In this document: positions 1-8,768 of the stretch, in pieces
Layout of the letters: the number at the start of each line of letters is the position of its first letter
Numbering within the stretch: position 1 is the first letter of the stretch
Origin: Kordiimonadaceae bacterium UBA4441
GTDB taxonomy: Bacteria; Pseudomonadota; Alphaproteobacteria; Sphingomonadales; Emcibacteraceae
Reading direction: 5' to 3'
Assembly: GCA_002390425.1 (NCBI GenBank)
Contig: DGPL01000040.1
Coordinates: 31,434-95,433 of the forward strand
DNA length: 64,000 nucleotides
Position numbers and translations under genes: made by a program
Notes under the pieces: generated by a model
Database searches by the model: none
What the model saw: only the letters and a program-made list of their open reading frames with translations
What the model was told of the DNA's origin: nothing

Positions 1-1299
1 GCGACACTCTTGGATTATGTAGGGTTTGACGTAGCAAAAGAATATTATATTAACGATGCAGGTGGTCAGATCAATACCCTCGCTCAATCAGCATATCATA
101 GATATTTGGAAGCCTTAGGTGAAGACGTGGGTGAAGTGCCTGAAGGCCTTTATCCGGGAAAATATCTCATTCCCGTTGGAAATGCACTCGTTGAGAAATA
201 CGGAGATAGCCTAAAAGGTAAAGACGAAAGCGAATGGCTAGAAGATTTAAAAGCATTCGCAAGTAGTGCAATGATGGATCTTGTTCGTGATGACCTTGAA
301 ACATTAGGAATAAAGCATGAAGTCTTTTTCTCTGAAAAATCAATGCATGATAATGGTGATATTCAGAAGGGACTTGAGGCACTTGAAGAAAAAGGGTTGA
401 TTTACACTGGTGTGCTAGAAGCGCCAAAAGGAAAATTGCCGGATGATTGGGAAGAACGTCCGCAAACGCTTTTTAAATCAACGCAATTTGGCGATGATGT
501 AGATAGGGCCCTGAAGAAGTCTAATGGTGATTGGACATACTTTGCCGCTGATGTTGCATATCATAAAAACAAAATGGATCGTGGGTTTAATCGACAAATT
601 GATGTTTTAGGAGCGGATCACGGTGGATATGTAAAACGTGTGCAATCAGTATTAATAGCGCTTTCCGATGGCAAAGCAACGCTCGATGTTAAACTTTGTC
701 AAATGGTCAAATTGATGAGAGACGGTGAGCCCGTTAAAATGTCCAAACGGTCCGGTAATTTTATCACCCTTCGCGATATTGTCGACGAAGTGGGCAAAGA
801 TGTAGTTCGCTTTATTATGCTGACGCGTAAAAATGATGCATCACTTGAATTTGATTTTACGAAAGTGACAGAGCAATCAAAAGACAATCCGGTATTCTAT
901 GTTCAATATGGACATGCACGTGTGTTTTCAGTGCTAAAGAAAGCACAAGAGACAATCAAAAATATTGATGTATCTGATATTAGCCTTAAAAATGCCGATT
1001 TATCCTTGCTTAATGATGAGAGCGAACTTCAATTGATTAAAGCGATGTTTAATTGGCCACGTATCGTTGAAAGCGCTGCGACATCCCATGAGCCGCACCG
1101 TATATCATATTATTTATATGATCTTGCGTCAGAGTTTCATGGTTTATGGAATAAAGGAAATGACAGGGTTGATCTAAGATTCATTATTGATGATAATACG
1201 GATATCACCTTAGCGCGTCTGGCAATGATACGCGCATTCTCAAATATTATTGCTTCTGGCCTTAATATTTTGGGTGTTGAACCGGTTAATGAAATGTAA
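1..1299 (+). CDS. argS: Arginyl-tRNA synthetase, C-terminal part (cut by window edge)
   Basis: Class I aminoacyl-tRNA synthetase that charges tRNA-Arg in the cytosol. The reading frame is open from base 1, so the first methionine lies outside the window and the N-terminal HIGH region is missing. Visible are the family segment KEYYINDAGGQI right at the start, the KMSKRSG signature encoded near 738-758, and the helical DALR anticodon-binding domain to the end. It is followed after 24 bases by a SPOR-domain gene, the usual alphaproteobacterial arrangement. Identity is clear; only the 5' end is lacking. Confidence 0.97.
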   Translation, partial: ATLLDYVGFDVAKEYYINDAGGQINTLAQSAYHRYLEALGEDVGEVPEGLYPGKYLIPVGNALVEKYGDSLKGKDESEWLEDLKAFASSAMMDLVRDDLETLGIKHEVFFSEKSMHDNGDIQKGLEALEEKGLIYTGVLEAPKGKLPDDWEERPQTLFKSTQFGDDVDRALKKSNGDWTYFAADVAYHKNKMDRGFNRQIDVLGADHGGYVKRVQSVLIALSDGKATLDVKLCQMVKLMRDGEPVKMSKRSGNFITLRDIVDEVGKDVVRFIMLTRKNDASLEFDFTKVTEQSKDNPVFYVQYGHARVFSVLKKAQETIKNIDVSDISLKNADLSLLNDESELQLIKAMFNWPRIVESAATSHEPHRISYYLYDLASEFHGLWNKGNDRVDLRFIIDDNTDITLARLAMIRAFSNIIASGLNILGVEPVNEM

Positions 1300-1323
1300 T
1301 TTGCAAAATAGGAGTGGAAAAAG

Positions 1324-2028
1324 TTGAACCAAAACGATCCTGATAACGCACCATGGTTAAGGCCCCTACCAGAAAATTTTGCAGATGAAGGCCATTATAA
1401 AAAAAGAAAATTAATGCTCGTTGGACTTAGTGCGGCTGTACTGATTGGGTTTAGTTTGATGATTTGGTTTAGCTATACTTCCGAAAATGAAGAAGGGGGG
1501 CCGATCCCCGTTGTACGTGCTGATAATGCAGTCATTAAAGAAAAACCAGATGAGCCGGGCGGCAAAGAAATTCCATTTCAGGATAAAGAAGTTTTTGACC
1601 GTGTTGATAACCTTCCAAAAGAAGCAGAAGACGTCATGGCGTCAAGTGCTGAAATTCCCTTAAAAAGACCAGTCGCAGAAGAACCAGTGCCAGAAGCACC
1701 CGAAGAAGTTGTCGAAAAAGTGGAAGAAGCGGTAAATGTTGTAGTGGCTAAAGCAGAACCAAAAGCCACAGCATCTAAAGGCGATTTTATGGTTCAAGTG
1801 GGCGCCTTTGCAGAGCGGGCAAAAGCAGAAACTCATTGGGCGACCGTAAAATCAAAAAATAGTAGTGCTTTATCAAATTTAAATCCTTCATATATGCGTG
1901 TTGATCTAGGGTCACGTGGCGTATTATACCGTGTACGTGGTGGCATGATTGAAAGTCGTGAAGCGGCTGATAAGGTTTGCGCTGATTTAAAGAAAAATAA
2001 TCAATCCTGCATGGTGGTAACCAATTAG
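1324..2028 (+). CDS. SPOR-domain cell-division protein
   Basis: Bitopic inner-membrane protein of 234 residues whose SPOR domain should bind denuded septal peptidoglycan. It has a short cytoplasmic N-terminus, one membrane helix at about residues 30-50 (LMLVGLSAAVLIGFSLMIWF), a long acidic and proline-rich periplasmic linker (about 60-145) and a SPOR domain from about residue 153 (FMVQVGAFAERAKAETHW). The start is TTG, supported by AGGAG at 1310-1314 nine bases upstream; no better ATG exists. The stop codon abuts the ATG of nagZ, so the two are probably co-translated. Confidence 0.9.
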   Translation: MNQNDPDNAPWLRPLPENFADEGHYKKRKLMLVGLSAAVLIGFSLMIWFSYTSENEEGGPIPVVRADNAVIKEKPDEPGGKEIPFQDKEVFDRVDNLPKEAEDVMASSAEIPLKRPVAEEPVPEAPEEVVEKVEEAVNVVVAKAEPKATASKGDFMVQVGAFAERAKAETHWATVKSKNSSALSNLNPSYMRVDLGSRGVLYRVRGGMIESREAADKVCADLKKNNQSCMVVTN

Positions 2029-3045
2029 ATGGTTCGACCGGTTATTTCAGATGTAGAAGATTTGGAAATGAGTGCTGATGAAAAAGCACTTTTTAAAGAG
2101 CATAAACCATTTGGTTTTATCTTATTCAAACGTAATTGTGATGATCAAAAGCAGTTAAAAAAACTAACCAACCAAATGCGAGATATCGTTGACGATAAAG
2201 ATGTGCCGATTTTGGTTGATCAGGAAGGGGGCCGCGTTGCGCGATTAGGACCACCTTCATGGAAAAAATATCCCGCGGCTCAAACTTATTCTGATATTTA
2301 TGAACTTAATCCAGATATGGCGATTAGAGCGGTTAAAATACACGCAATGTTAATGGCTGTTGATTTGCTGAAATCCGGCATCAATGTTGATTGTTATCCG
2401 GTGTTGGATATTCTTTTTGATGGTGCGGATAAAGTAATTGGTGATAGGTCATTTGGCCGCACACCTGAAAAAATAATTGCGCTGGCAGGGGCAGGTGCCG
2501 AGGCGATGATGTCAGTTGGTGTTACCCCTATTATTAAACATATTCCGGGGCATGGCCGTGCTGATGTTGATAGTCATTTATCACTACCCATTGTGGATAC
2601 TAAGATAGATGAATTAAAGGAAACTGATTTTTCACCCTTTAAGTCCTTAAATAAATTACCTTGCGCTATGACGGCGCATGTAATCTATTCGGATATTGAT
2701 ACAAGTAACTGCGCGACCATTTCGAAAAAAGTCATTACTGAAATTATTCGTGAAGAAATCAATTTTAAGGGTGTTTTATTTTCTGATGATATTACCATGA
2801 AAGCACTCAATAAAACGGCTGCTGATAATGCGAAAGATGTGCTTAATGCGGGGTGCGATTTAGCGCTACATTGTAATGGTAGTCTAAATGACCGACGTGC
2901 AGTATTGAACGCAACAGATGATTTAAATGATGAAGAGTACCTACGTTTAAGATCATACTTTATTAAAGATGCGTCAATTAAAGCAATTGATCACCAACAA
3001 TTGTATGGTCAATTACAAGAAATTCTTACGGAGTATCAATCATAA
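2029..3045 (+). CDS. nagZ: Beta-N-acetylhexosaminidase (GH3)
   Basis: Cytosolic glycoside hydrolase family 3 enzyme that removes N-acetylglucosamine from anhydromuropeptides in cell-wall recycling. The 338-residue length is normal. Motifs seen: DQEGGRVARL at 64-73, KHIPGHG at 170-176 with the loop carrying the general acid/base histidine (DSH at 181-183), and FSDDITM at 251-257 holding the aspartate nucleophile. The ATG directly follows the stop of the SPOR gene, and its own TAA shares one base with the next ATG, so the SPOR gene, nagZ and the M50 gene look like one transcript. Confidence 0.95.
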   Translation: MVRPVISDVEDLEMSADEKALFKEHKPFGFILFKRNCDDQKQLKKLTNQMRDIVDDKDVPILVDQEGGRVARLGPPSWKKYPAAQTYSDIYELNPDMAIRAVKIHAMLMAVDLLKSGINVDCYPVLDILFDGADKVIGDRSFGRTPEKIIALAGAGAEAMMSVGVTPIIKHIPGHGRADVDSHLSLPIVDTKIDELKETDFSPFKSLNKLPCAMTAHVIYSDIDTSNCATISKKVITEIIREEINFKGVLFSDDITMKALNKTAADNAKDVLNAGCDLALHCNGSLNDRRAVLNATDDLNDEEYLRLRSYFIKDASIKAIDHQQLYGQLQEILTEYQS

Positions 3046-3722
3046 TGGCAGATTTTATGTTTAGCATTTCAGTTTGGGCGCTGCCTTTACTTTTTGCGAT
3101 TACGCTTCACGAGGCGGCACATGCATGGACGGCTTGGAAATTGGGAGATAATACCGCTAAAAAGCTTGGACGTGTAAGTTTTAATCCGCTCACGCACATT
3201 GATCCTTTTGGAACAGTTATTCTGCCACTAATTCTTCTATTCAGTGGCTCAGGTTTTATGTTTGGTTACGCGAAACCGGTGCCGGTTAATTTTAATCAAC
3301 TAAATAATCCCCGGCGTGACGGTGTATTGGTTGCACTAGCGGGGCCAGGCGCTAATATTTTCCTTCTGATTATGGCTGCATTATTACTCAATGTTATGGC
3401 TTTAATTCCAGACTTTATGTCAGATTGGTTCAGGCAAAATATGATTAATATGATTATTATTAATGCAATATTGGCCGTTTTTAATATGCTTCCAATCCCA
3501 CCACTTGATGGCGGGCGTGTCGCGGTCGGGATATTACCGTATCCTCTCGCAAGGCCGCTTAGTCGGCTTGAGCCATATGGTATGTTAATTATTTTAATGG
3601 CCCTTTTCATCATCCCGATCGGCGGGCGATATATCGGTTTGAATTTAAATATATTCCAGTATATTGTTATGCCTCCCGTTGAAATAATGTTGGGATGGGC
3701 AGAAAATTTAGCGAACCTATAA
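3045..3722 (+). CDS. Site-2 protease family (M50) membrane metallopeptidase
   Basis: Integral membrane zinc protease of the short M50 type (225 residues). The zinc motif HEAAH is at residues 22-26 inside the first membrane helix, and the third-ligand motif of the family is visible as NMLPIPPLDGGR around residue 150. About five hydrophobic segments are present and there is no PDZ domain, so this is the compact Rip/YwhC-like subgroup whose substrates are mostly unknown. It overlaps the nagZ stop by one base and ends five bases before scpA, hence probably co-transcribed with the chromosome-condensation genes. Confidence 0.9.
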   Translation: MADFMFSISVWALPLLFAITLHEAAHAWTAWKLGDNTAKKLGRVSFNPLTHIDPFGTVILPLILLFSGSGFMFGYAKPVPVNFNQLNNPRRDGVLVALAGPGANIFLLIMAALLLNVMALIPDFMSDWFRQNMINMIIINAILAVFNMLPIPPLDGGRVAVGILPYPLARPLSRLEPYGMLIILMALFIIPIGGRYIGLNLNIFQYIVMPPVEIMLGWAENLANL

Positions 3723-3726
3723 AATA

Positions 3727-4557
3727 ATGAATGAAATAGAAAATAACGATATTGATGAATTTGAATTACCAGACCCTCGTCTTGGTAAAATGGATGACGT
3801 GAGCGAAGAAGAGCGCCTGATTGTTGATATCGACGGTTTTGAAGGACCTCTTGATGTTCTATTGACATTATCTAGAACTCAAAAAGTAGATCTGAAACAA
3901 ATCTCAATATTAGATCTCGTCAAACAATATCTAGAATTTGTTCAACAAGCTCGTGAGTTAAGATTAGAATTGGCGGCTGATTATTTGGTTATGGCAGCCT
4001 GGTTAGCTTATTTGAAATCTCGTCTTTTATTACCTGAAGAAGAAAACGAAGATGAGCTTTCTGCAGAAGAACTTGCAGCAAGATTAACATATCAACTTCA
4101 GCGTTTAGGGGCGATCCGTGATCGTGCTGCGGAATTAATGTCTCGTAACCAAATGGGAAGGGATATGTTTGCGCGCGGAGCACCGGAACCGGTTATTGTC
4201 ACACGACACCATACATATGAATTAAGCCTTTATGACTTACTCAAGGCTTACTCAGAACAAAAAACGCGGGGTGCGGCGGCAGATATACGAATTCATAAAC
4301 GCGCGGTTTATACATTAGATAAAGCCATAGAAAGATTATCCGAAATGTTGGGACTTGCTATTGATTGGACTGATTTAGAACAATTTATGCCGTCTGATAT
4401 AGATGATCCACAAATAATAAGGTCGGCAAAAGCAAGTATGTTTACGGCGTCTTTGGAACTGGCTAAAAATGGTAAAGCGGATATCATACAAAAACAATTA
4501 TTCGGCCCTCTTTTCATAAGAGGCAGAAAACAAGAAAACGCAGAGGATGAAGAATAA
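3727..4557 (+). CDS. scpA: Segregation and condensation protein A
   Basis: Kleisin subunit of the SMC-ScpAB complex that compacts and segregates the chromosome. The typical kleisin N-terminus is present (DGFEGPLDVLLTLSRTQKVD from about residue 37), followed by ADYLVMAAWLAYLKSRLLLP, an acidic middle and a winged-helix C-terminal part. The N-terminal extension of about 30 acidic residues is common in alphaproteobacteria. Length (276) is normal. scpB follows with its start at or just after the scpA stop. Confidence 0.95.
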   Translation: MNEIENNDIDEFELPDPRLGKMDDVSEEERLIVDIDGFEGPLDVLLTLSRTQKVDLKQISILDLVKQYLEFVQQARELRLELAADYLVMAAWLAYLKSRLLLPEEENEDELSAEELAARLTYQLQRLGAIRDRAAELMSRNQMGRDMFARGAPEPVIVTRHHTYELSLYDLLKAYSEQKTRGAAADIRIHKRAVYTLDKAIERLSEMLGLAIDWTDLEQFMPSDIDDPQIIRSAKASMFTASLELAKNGKADIIQKQLFGPLFIRGRKQENAEDEE

Positions 4558-4558
4558 A

Positions 4559-5191
4559 ATGGAAGTTCATGAACAGATGAGAATATGTGAAGCTCTGTTG
4601 TTTGCATCTAATCGACCTTTATCCTCGATCGCTTTAGCGGAACAGTTGCCAGAAGGTAGTGATGCGGATTCTATTTTAAAAGCATTACAAGAGAAATATG
4701 CAGATGCGGGCGTCAATCTTGTTGAAGTTGCTGGGAAATGGATGTTTCAAACTGCATTTGATCTTGCGTTTTTGCTTCGTAAAGAAGAAGAAAAAGAAAG
4801 AAAGTTATCAAGAGCAGCTATCGAAACGCTTGCTATAATAGCCTATCATCAACCAATTACCCGTGCTGAAATTGAAGAAGTGCGTGGAGTTGGTGTTAGT
4901 AAAGGAACTCTCGATGTCTTGATGGAGGCGACATGGATTAAGCCACTGGGACGCCGTAGAACTCCAGGTAGACCAATGACTTATGGAACAACTGAAGATT
5001 TTCTTGTACACTTTGGATTAAATAGTGTAAAAGATTTACCTGGCTTAGCAGAACTTAAAGCAGCAGGTTTCTTAGAGAATGTGAACACCTCAAGACTTAA
5101 CCTTTTAAGTGACGATAAACCAGAAGAAGAGCAACCCGACCTGCCGATGGATGATGATGAAAGCAGTTCTGAGGAGCAGGTAATCTCTTAA
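4559..5191 (+). CDS. scpB: Segregation and condensation protein B
   Basis: Winged-helix partner of ScpA and SMC. Visible are MRICEALLFASNRPLS near the start and the second winged helix AAIETLAIIAYHQPITRAEIEEVRGV, then GRPMTYGTTEDFLVHFGL. An acidic tail of about 25 residues follows. An alternative in-frame ATG at 4547 overlaps scpA, but AGAGG at 4542-4546 touches it directly; the ATG at 4559 leaves a 12-base spacer and is preferred. Function is certain, the start less so. Confidence 0.94.
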   Translation: MEVHEQMRICEALLFASNRPLSSIALAEQLPEGSDADSILKALQEKYADAGVNLVEVAGKWMFQTAFDLAFLLRKEEEKERKLSRAAIETLAIIAYHQPITRAEIEEVRGVGVSKGTLDVLMEATWIKPLGRRRTPGRPMTYGTTEDFLVHFGLNSVKDLPGLAELKAAGFLENVNTSRLNLLSDDKPEEEQPDLPMDDDESSSEEQVIS

Positions 5192-5295
5192 AAATATATA
5201 TTTCTATTGATTTCCTGTTCAAGATCGTTGATCTTTTGCAAAAATAGCGCCTGTCCATTTGTGAAGGCATTGTATGAATTTTAGGAGAGAAACAA

Positions 5296-5526
5296 ATGTC
5301 ACCTAGTTTACCACAAATCATCATCGTAGTTGTTTTGTTAATTTTACTTTTCGGCCGCGGTAAAATTTCCGCTCTAATGGGCGATGTTGCGCAAGGTATC
5401 AAAAGTTTTAAAAAAGGTATTGCTGATGAAGAGCCGCATGTTGCTGAAGATAAACCTCAGGTTTCACAGCAAAAGGCTGAAACAGTATCTGAAGAAAAAA
5501 ATGAGTCTTCAGAAAAATCTGATTAA
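5296..5526 (+). CDS. tatA: Sec-independent translocase subunit TatA
   Basis: Pore-forming subunit of the twin-arginine translocase in the inner membrane, which exports folded proteins. A single membrane helix (about residues 5-20, PQIIIVVVLLILLFGRGKI) is followed by the hinge FGRG and an amphipathic helix (ISALMGDVAQGIKSFKKG), then a charged tail. Length (76) is normal. A strong AGGAGAG lies just upstream and a 104-base gap separates it from scpB, so a separate promoter for the tat genes is possible. Confidence 0.96.
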   Translation: MSPSLPQIIIVVVLLILLFGRGKISALMGDVAQGIKSFKKGIADEEPHVAEDKPQVSQQKAETVSEEKNESSEKSD

Positions 5527-5562
5527 GTATTAAATAATTTTATTAGTTAGGTTGGATCATAC

Positions 5563-6054
5563 ATGTTTGATGTAGGTTTTCCGGAACTTTTTATTGTCGC
5601 TGTTCTTGCTATTGTCGTAGTGGGGCCTAAAGACCTGCCCAAGGTTATTCGCTCAGTTATGGGAATGATTCGTAAGGTTCGTGAAATGGGTAGCGAATTT
5701 CAAGCCGGTGTAAAGAAAATGGCTGATGAGGTCGAGCTTGATGCTGTTACTCGCAAATTGAATGAAGCAGGAAATGTCAAAATAGACGATAAATCTGCAA
5801 GTTCTGCGACGGCAGCTTCAGATTATGATGAATTCGATTATGATGAATATGATTATGAAGGTCATAACTACGAGCCACCTGCACCAAAAAAAGAAGAAAA
5901 GCCTGCGGATGAGGACGCCTCAACACCAGCCTCAGATGATAAAGATGAAGCAATAGAAGAAGTAGAAGTGGCTTCTGATGAGAGCCCGGAAGTTGAAGAA
6001 AATAATACTCCAGAAGCGTCCGACGAAAAAATAAAGAGTAAAACTGATGACTGA
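5563..6054 (+). CDS. tatB: Sec-independent translocase subunit TatB
   Basis: Receptor-complex subunit of the Tat translocase. The N-terminus MFDVGFPELFIVAVLAIVVV and the GPKDLPKVIRSVM hinge are diagnostic. After the amphipathic helix comes a long, low-complexity acidic tail that starts with aspartate/tyrosine repeats (DYDEFDYDEYDYEGHNY at about residues 87-103). The gene overlaps tatC by 8 bases. Three proteins with Tat signals (36405, 48884, 62392) lie in the same window. Confidence 0.95.
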   Translation: MFDVGFPELFIVAVLAIVVVGPKDLPKVIRSVMGMIRKVREMGSEFQAGVKKMADEVELDAVTRKLNEAGNVKIDDKSASSATAASDYDEFDYDEYDYEGHNYEPPAPKKEEKPADEDASTPASDDKDEAIEEVEVASDESPEVEENNTPEASDEKIKSKTDD

Positions 6055-6850
6055 AGAAGCAGAAGAGATTGATGAAAGCTCTGCGCCGCTTCTGGATCAC
6101 TTGATCGAGCTGCGATCACGATTAATATGGTGTATTGCTTATATAATATTAGCCTTCGGTGTAAGTTTTTATTTCTCAGATCAGATATATAACTTTCTTG
6201 CACAGCCATTTGTTGATGTCGCCATGGAAAATGGCAAAGAACCAACAATGATTTTCACTGGGCTTCAAGATAAATTTTTTGTAAATATTCGTTTGAGTTT
6301 TTATGTGGCGCTCTGTGTTACATTTCCAATGTTAGCGATGCAAATATGGAAATTTGTAGCGCCAGGCCTCTATCAGAATGAACAAAAAGCATTTTTACCA
6401 TTTTTGTTAGCGACTCCAGTATTATTCACACTTGGGGCTGCTATGGCATATTACATTGTCATACCACGTGCTTGGGGCTTCTTTATGTCATTCGAAGTTG
6501 GTGTCGCACCAGAAGTCGCGGGTGAACTCGCAAATCAAGCTGCTCTACAAATTCAATCGCTTCCTGCCGTTCGTGAATATTTGTCGCTTACTATTCTTTT
6601 GATGTTTGCTTTTGCGCTGAGTTTTCAATTGCCGGTACTCTTACTGTTATTAGCAAGGGCCGGAATAATATCAGCTGATGGCTTAGCGTCAAAAAGACGC
6701 TATTCAATATTAGGGGCGTTTGTGTTCGCCATGTTCATGACACCGCCGGACCCTTTAAGCCAATTGTTATTAGCCTTACCAATAATTGCGCTATATGAAA
6801 TTTCAATTGTCATTATACGACTAACAACAAGAAACCCCGAAGATGTTTGA
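6047..6850 (+). CDS. tatC: Sec-independent translocase subunit TatC
   Basis: Six-helix membrane protein that recognises the twin-arginine motif. Family landmarks seen: PLLDHLIELRSRLIW at residues 14-28 (the conserved LxELR N-terminal region), FKFVNIRLSFYVALC-like first loop (sequence here KFFVNIRLSFYVALCVTFP), FAFALSFQLPVLLLLL, and FVFAMFMTPPDPLSQLLLALP. Length (267) is normal. It overlaps tatB by 8 bases and serS by 8 bases, so translational coupling through tatB-tatC-serS is likely. Confidence 0.97.
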   Translation: MTEEAEEIDESSAPLLDHLIELRSRLIWCIAYIILAFGVSFYFSDQIYNFLAQPFVDVAMENGKEPTMIFTGLQDKFFVNIRLSFYVALCVTFPMLAMQIWKFVAPGLYQNEQKAFLPFLLATPVLFTLGAAMAYYIVIPRAWGFFMSFEVGVAPEVAGELANQAALQIQSLPAVREYLSLTILLMFAFALSFQLPVLLLLLARAGIISADGLASKRRYSILGAFVFAMFMTPPDPLSQLLLALPIIALYEISIVIIRLTTRNPEDV

Positions 6851-8117
6851 TATTAAATCAATACGTGAGAACCCCGATCATTATGATGCCGCGTGGGGAC
6901 GCCGCGGTATAGAGCCGCAAGCAAAGTCCCTTCTATCAATGGATGTGGAACTTAGAAAAAAGCATACTGAGCTTCAGGAATGTCAATCGCGACGCAATGA
7001 AGCGTCAAAAGCGATTGGTATGGCTAAATCTAAAGGCGAAGATGCCTCGGCCGCCATTCAAGAAGTGGGCGATTTAAAAGCCAAGATGTCTTCTTTGGAA
7101 GAAGATGTTCGGGTTTTGACAGAAAAGTTGAACTCAGCATTATCAAGAATTGACAACATCCCCGATCCTGATGTTCCGGATGGTGAAAGCGAAGACGATA
7201 ATTTAGAAGTCCGTAAATGGGGCGATCTCCCTTCTTTTGATTTTGAACCAAAACAGCATTTTGATCTTGGCGAAAACTTAGGCCAAATGGATTTTGAGAG
7301 TGCCGCAAAAATGTCAGGTGCAAGGTTTGTTATTTTGCGCTCTGATTTAGCAAAACTAGAACGTGCACTCGCGGCTTACATGCTTGATATGCATACAACA
7401 GAATTTGGATATGAAGAGGTTTCCGTCCCCCTTCTTGTGCGCGATCAGGCATTATACGGCACAAGCCAATTACCAAAATTTGAAGAAGATCTTTTTAAAA
7501 CCACATCGGATCATTATTTAATTCCGACTGGCGAAGTGCCGCTTACGAATTTGGTTAATAATACTATTGTTGAAGAAGAGAAACTCCCCCTCAGGTTTAC
7601 ATGTCTTAGCAGCTGTTATAGATCAGAAGCAGGATCAGCAGGAAGAGATACGCGCGGCATGATCCGACTTCATCAGTTTCAAAAAGTTGAAATGGTCAGT
7701 ATAACATCACCCGAGCAATCTAATGATGAATTAGAGCGCATGACGGGCATCGCCGAAGAAGTTTTGCAAAGATTAAAACTGCCTTACCGTGTTGTAAAAT
7801 TATGTACGGGTGATATGGGTTTTGCGGCTCATAAGACATATGATCTAGAAGTTTGGCTTCCTGGACAAAATATGTACCGCGAAATTTCAAGCTGTTCTAA
7901 CACAGGCGATTTTCAAGCACGCCGAATGAAAGCAAGATGTCGGTCAAAAAATGATAAGAAAACGCGTTTTGTTCATACATTAAACGGGTCTGGCTTGGCT
8001 GTTGGTAGAACCATGGTAGCGATTTTGGAAAATTACCAAAACGAAGATGGTTCCATTACCGTGCCAGAAGTGCTTCGCCCCTATATGGGTGGGAAAGATC
8101 TAATTAAGGCTTCCTAA
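6843..8117 (+). CDS. serS: Seryl-tRNA synthetase
   Basis: Class II synthetase that charges tRNA-Ser and tRNA-Sec-like substrates. The N-terminal coiled-coil arm (about residues 30-110), motif 2 (SSCYRSEAGSAGRDTRGMIR) and motif 3 (LNGSGLAVGRTMVAILENYQ) are all present, ending in the usual VPEVLRPYMGG. Length (424) is normal. In many alphaproteobacteria surE follows serS; here pcm follows after 3 bases. Confidence 0.97.
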   Translation: MFDIKSIRENPDHYDAAWGRRGIEPQAKSLLSMDVELRKKHTELQECQSRRNEASKAIGMAKSKGEDASAAIQEVGDLKAKMSSLEEDVRVLTEKLNSALSRIDNIPDPDVPDGESEDDNLEVRKWGDLPSFDFEPKQHFDLGENLGQMDFESAAKMSGARFVILRSDLAKLERALAAYMLDMHTTEFGYEEVSVPLLVRDQALYGTSQLPKFEEDLFKTTSDHYLIPTGEVPLTNLVNNTIVEEEKLPLRFTCLSSCYRSEAGSAGRDTRGMIRLHQFQKVEMVSITSPEQSNDELERMTGIAEEVLQRLKLPYRVVKLCTGDMGFAAHKTYDLEVWLPGQNMYREISSCSNTGDFQARRMKARCRSKNDKKTRFVHTLNGSGLAVGRTMVAILENYQNEDGSITVPEVLRPYMGGKDLIKAS

Positions 8118-8120
8118 TTT

Positions 8121-8768
8121 ATGAATGTTTCATTAGATGATAAAAAAAAGACCCTTCTAACTAAATTGAAGGAGCAAGGCATTACGGATGAAATAGTTCT
8201 GGAGGTTATTGCTGATATTCCTCGTGAAGATTTTATTCCTGACTTTTTAAGGTCGCAAGCTTATGAAAATGCTGCCCTACCTATTGAAAGTGAGCAAACT
8301 ATAAGCCAGCCTTATATTGTCGCCTATATGACACAAGAACTTAGAGTTACTAAAAACCATAAGGTTCTCGAGATTGGTACAGGGTCAGGTTATCAGGCTG
8401 CGGTTCTTGCAAAACTTTGCAAAAGGCTTTTTACTATTGAGCGTCATATGCCCCTTTTTAAGGGTGCTGAAGAAATGTTTAAAAAACTTCGCCTTTATAA
8501 TATCACCACACTTTTTGGCAATGGAATGAAGGGGTGGAAAGAACAGCAACCCTTTGACCGCATTATGGTAACTGCCGCTGGTGAAGAAATCCCTGATGAA
8601 CTTTTATATCAGTTAAAAGACGGCGGTATTATGATTATTCCCGTAGGAGCGCAGGATGAAACGCAACATGTTGTCAGGATCACGAGAAATGGCGATGATT
8701 TTGATGTTAAGACGCTTCTTCCGGTAAAATTTGTTCCTTTGCTTTCTGGTATTGTGCATTCATCCTAA
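8121..8768 (+). CDS. pcm: Protein-L-isoaspartate O-methyltransferase
   Basis: Cytosolic SAM-dependent repair enzyme that methylates isoaspartyl residues in aged proteins. Seen are the substrate-binding segment ALPIESEQTISQPYIVAYMT, SAM motif I VLEIGTGSGYQAAVLAKL (about residues 78-95), and PFDRIMVTAAGEEIPD. Length (215) is typical. It starts 3 bases after serS and its stop overlaps the next ATG by one base. The surE gene usually beside it is absent here. Confidence 0.95.
   Translation: MNVSLDDKKKTLLTKLKEQGITDEIVLEVIADIPREDFIPDFLRSQAYENAALPIESEQTISQPYIVAYMTQELRVTKNHKVLEIGTGSGYQAAVLAKLCKRLFTIERHMPLFKGAEEMFKKLRLYNITTLFGNGMKGWKEQQPFDRIMVTAAGEEIPDELLYQLKDGGIMIIPVGAQDETQHVVRITRNGDDFDVKTLLPVKFVPLLSGIVHSS

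Noticed and set aside
3296..3868. 190-residue minus-strand frame across the M50 and scpA genes
   Set aside because: It overlaps two well-supported genes in antisense, has no recognisable domain and no ribosome site.
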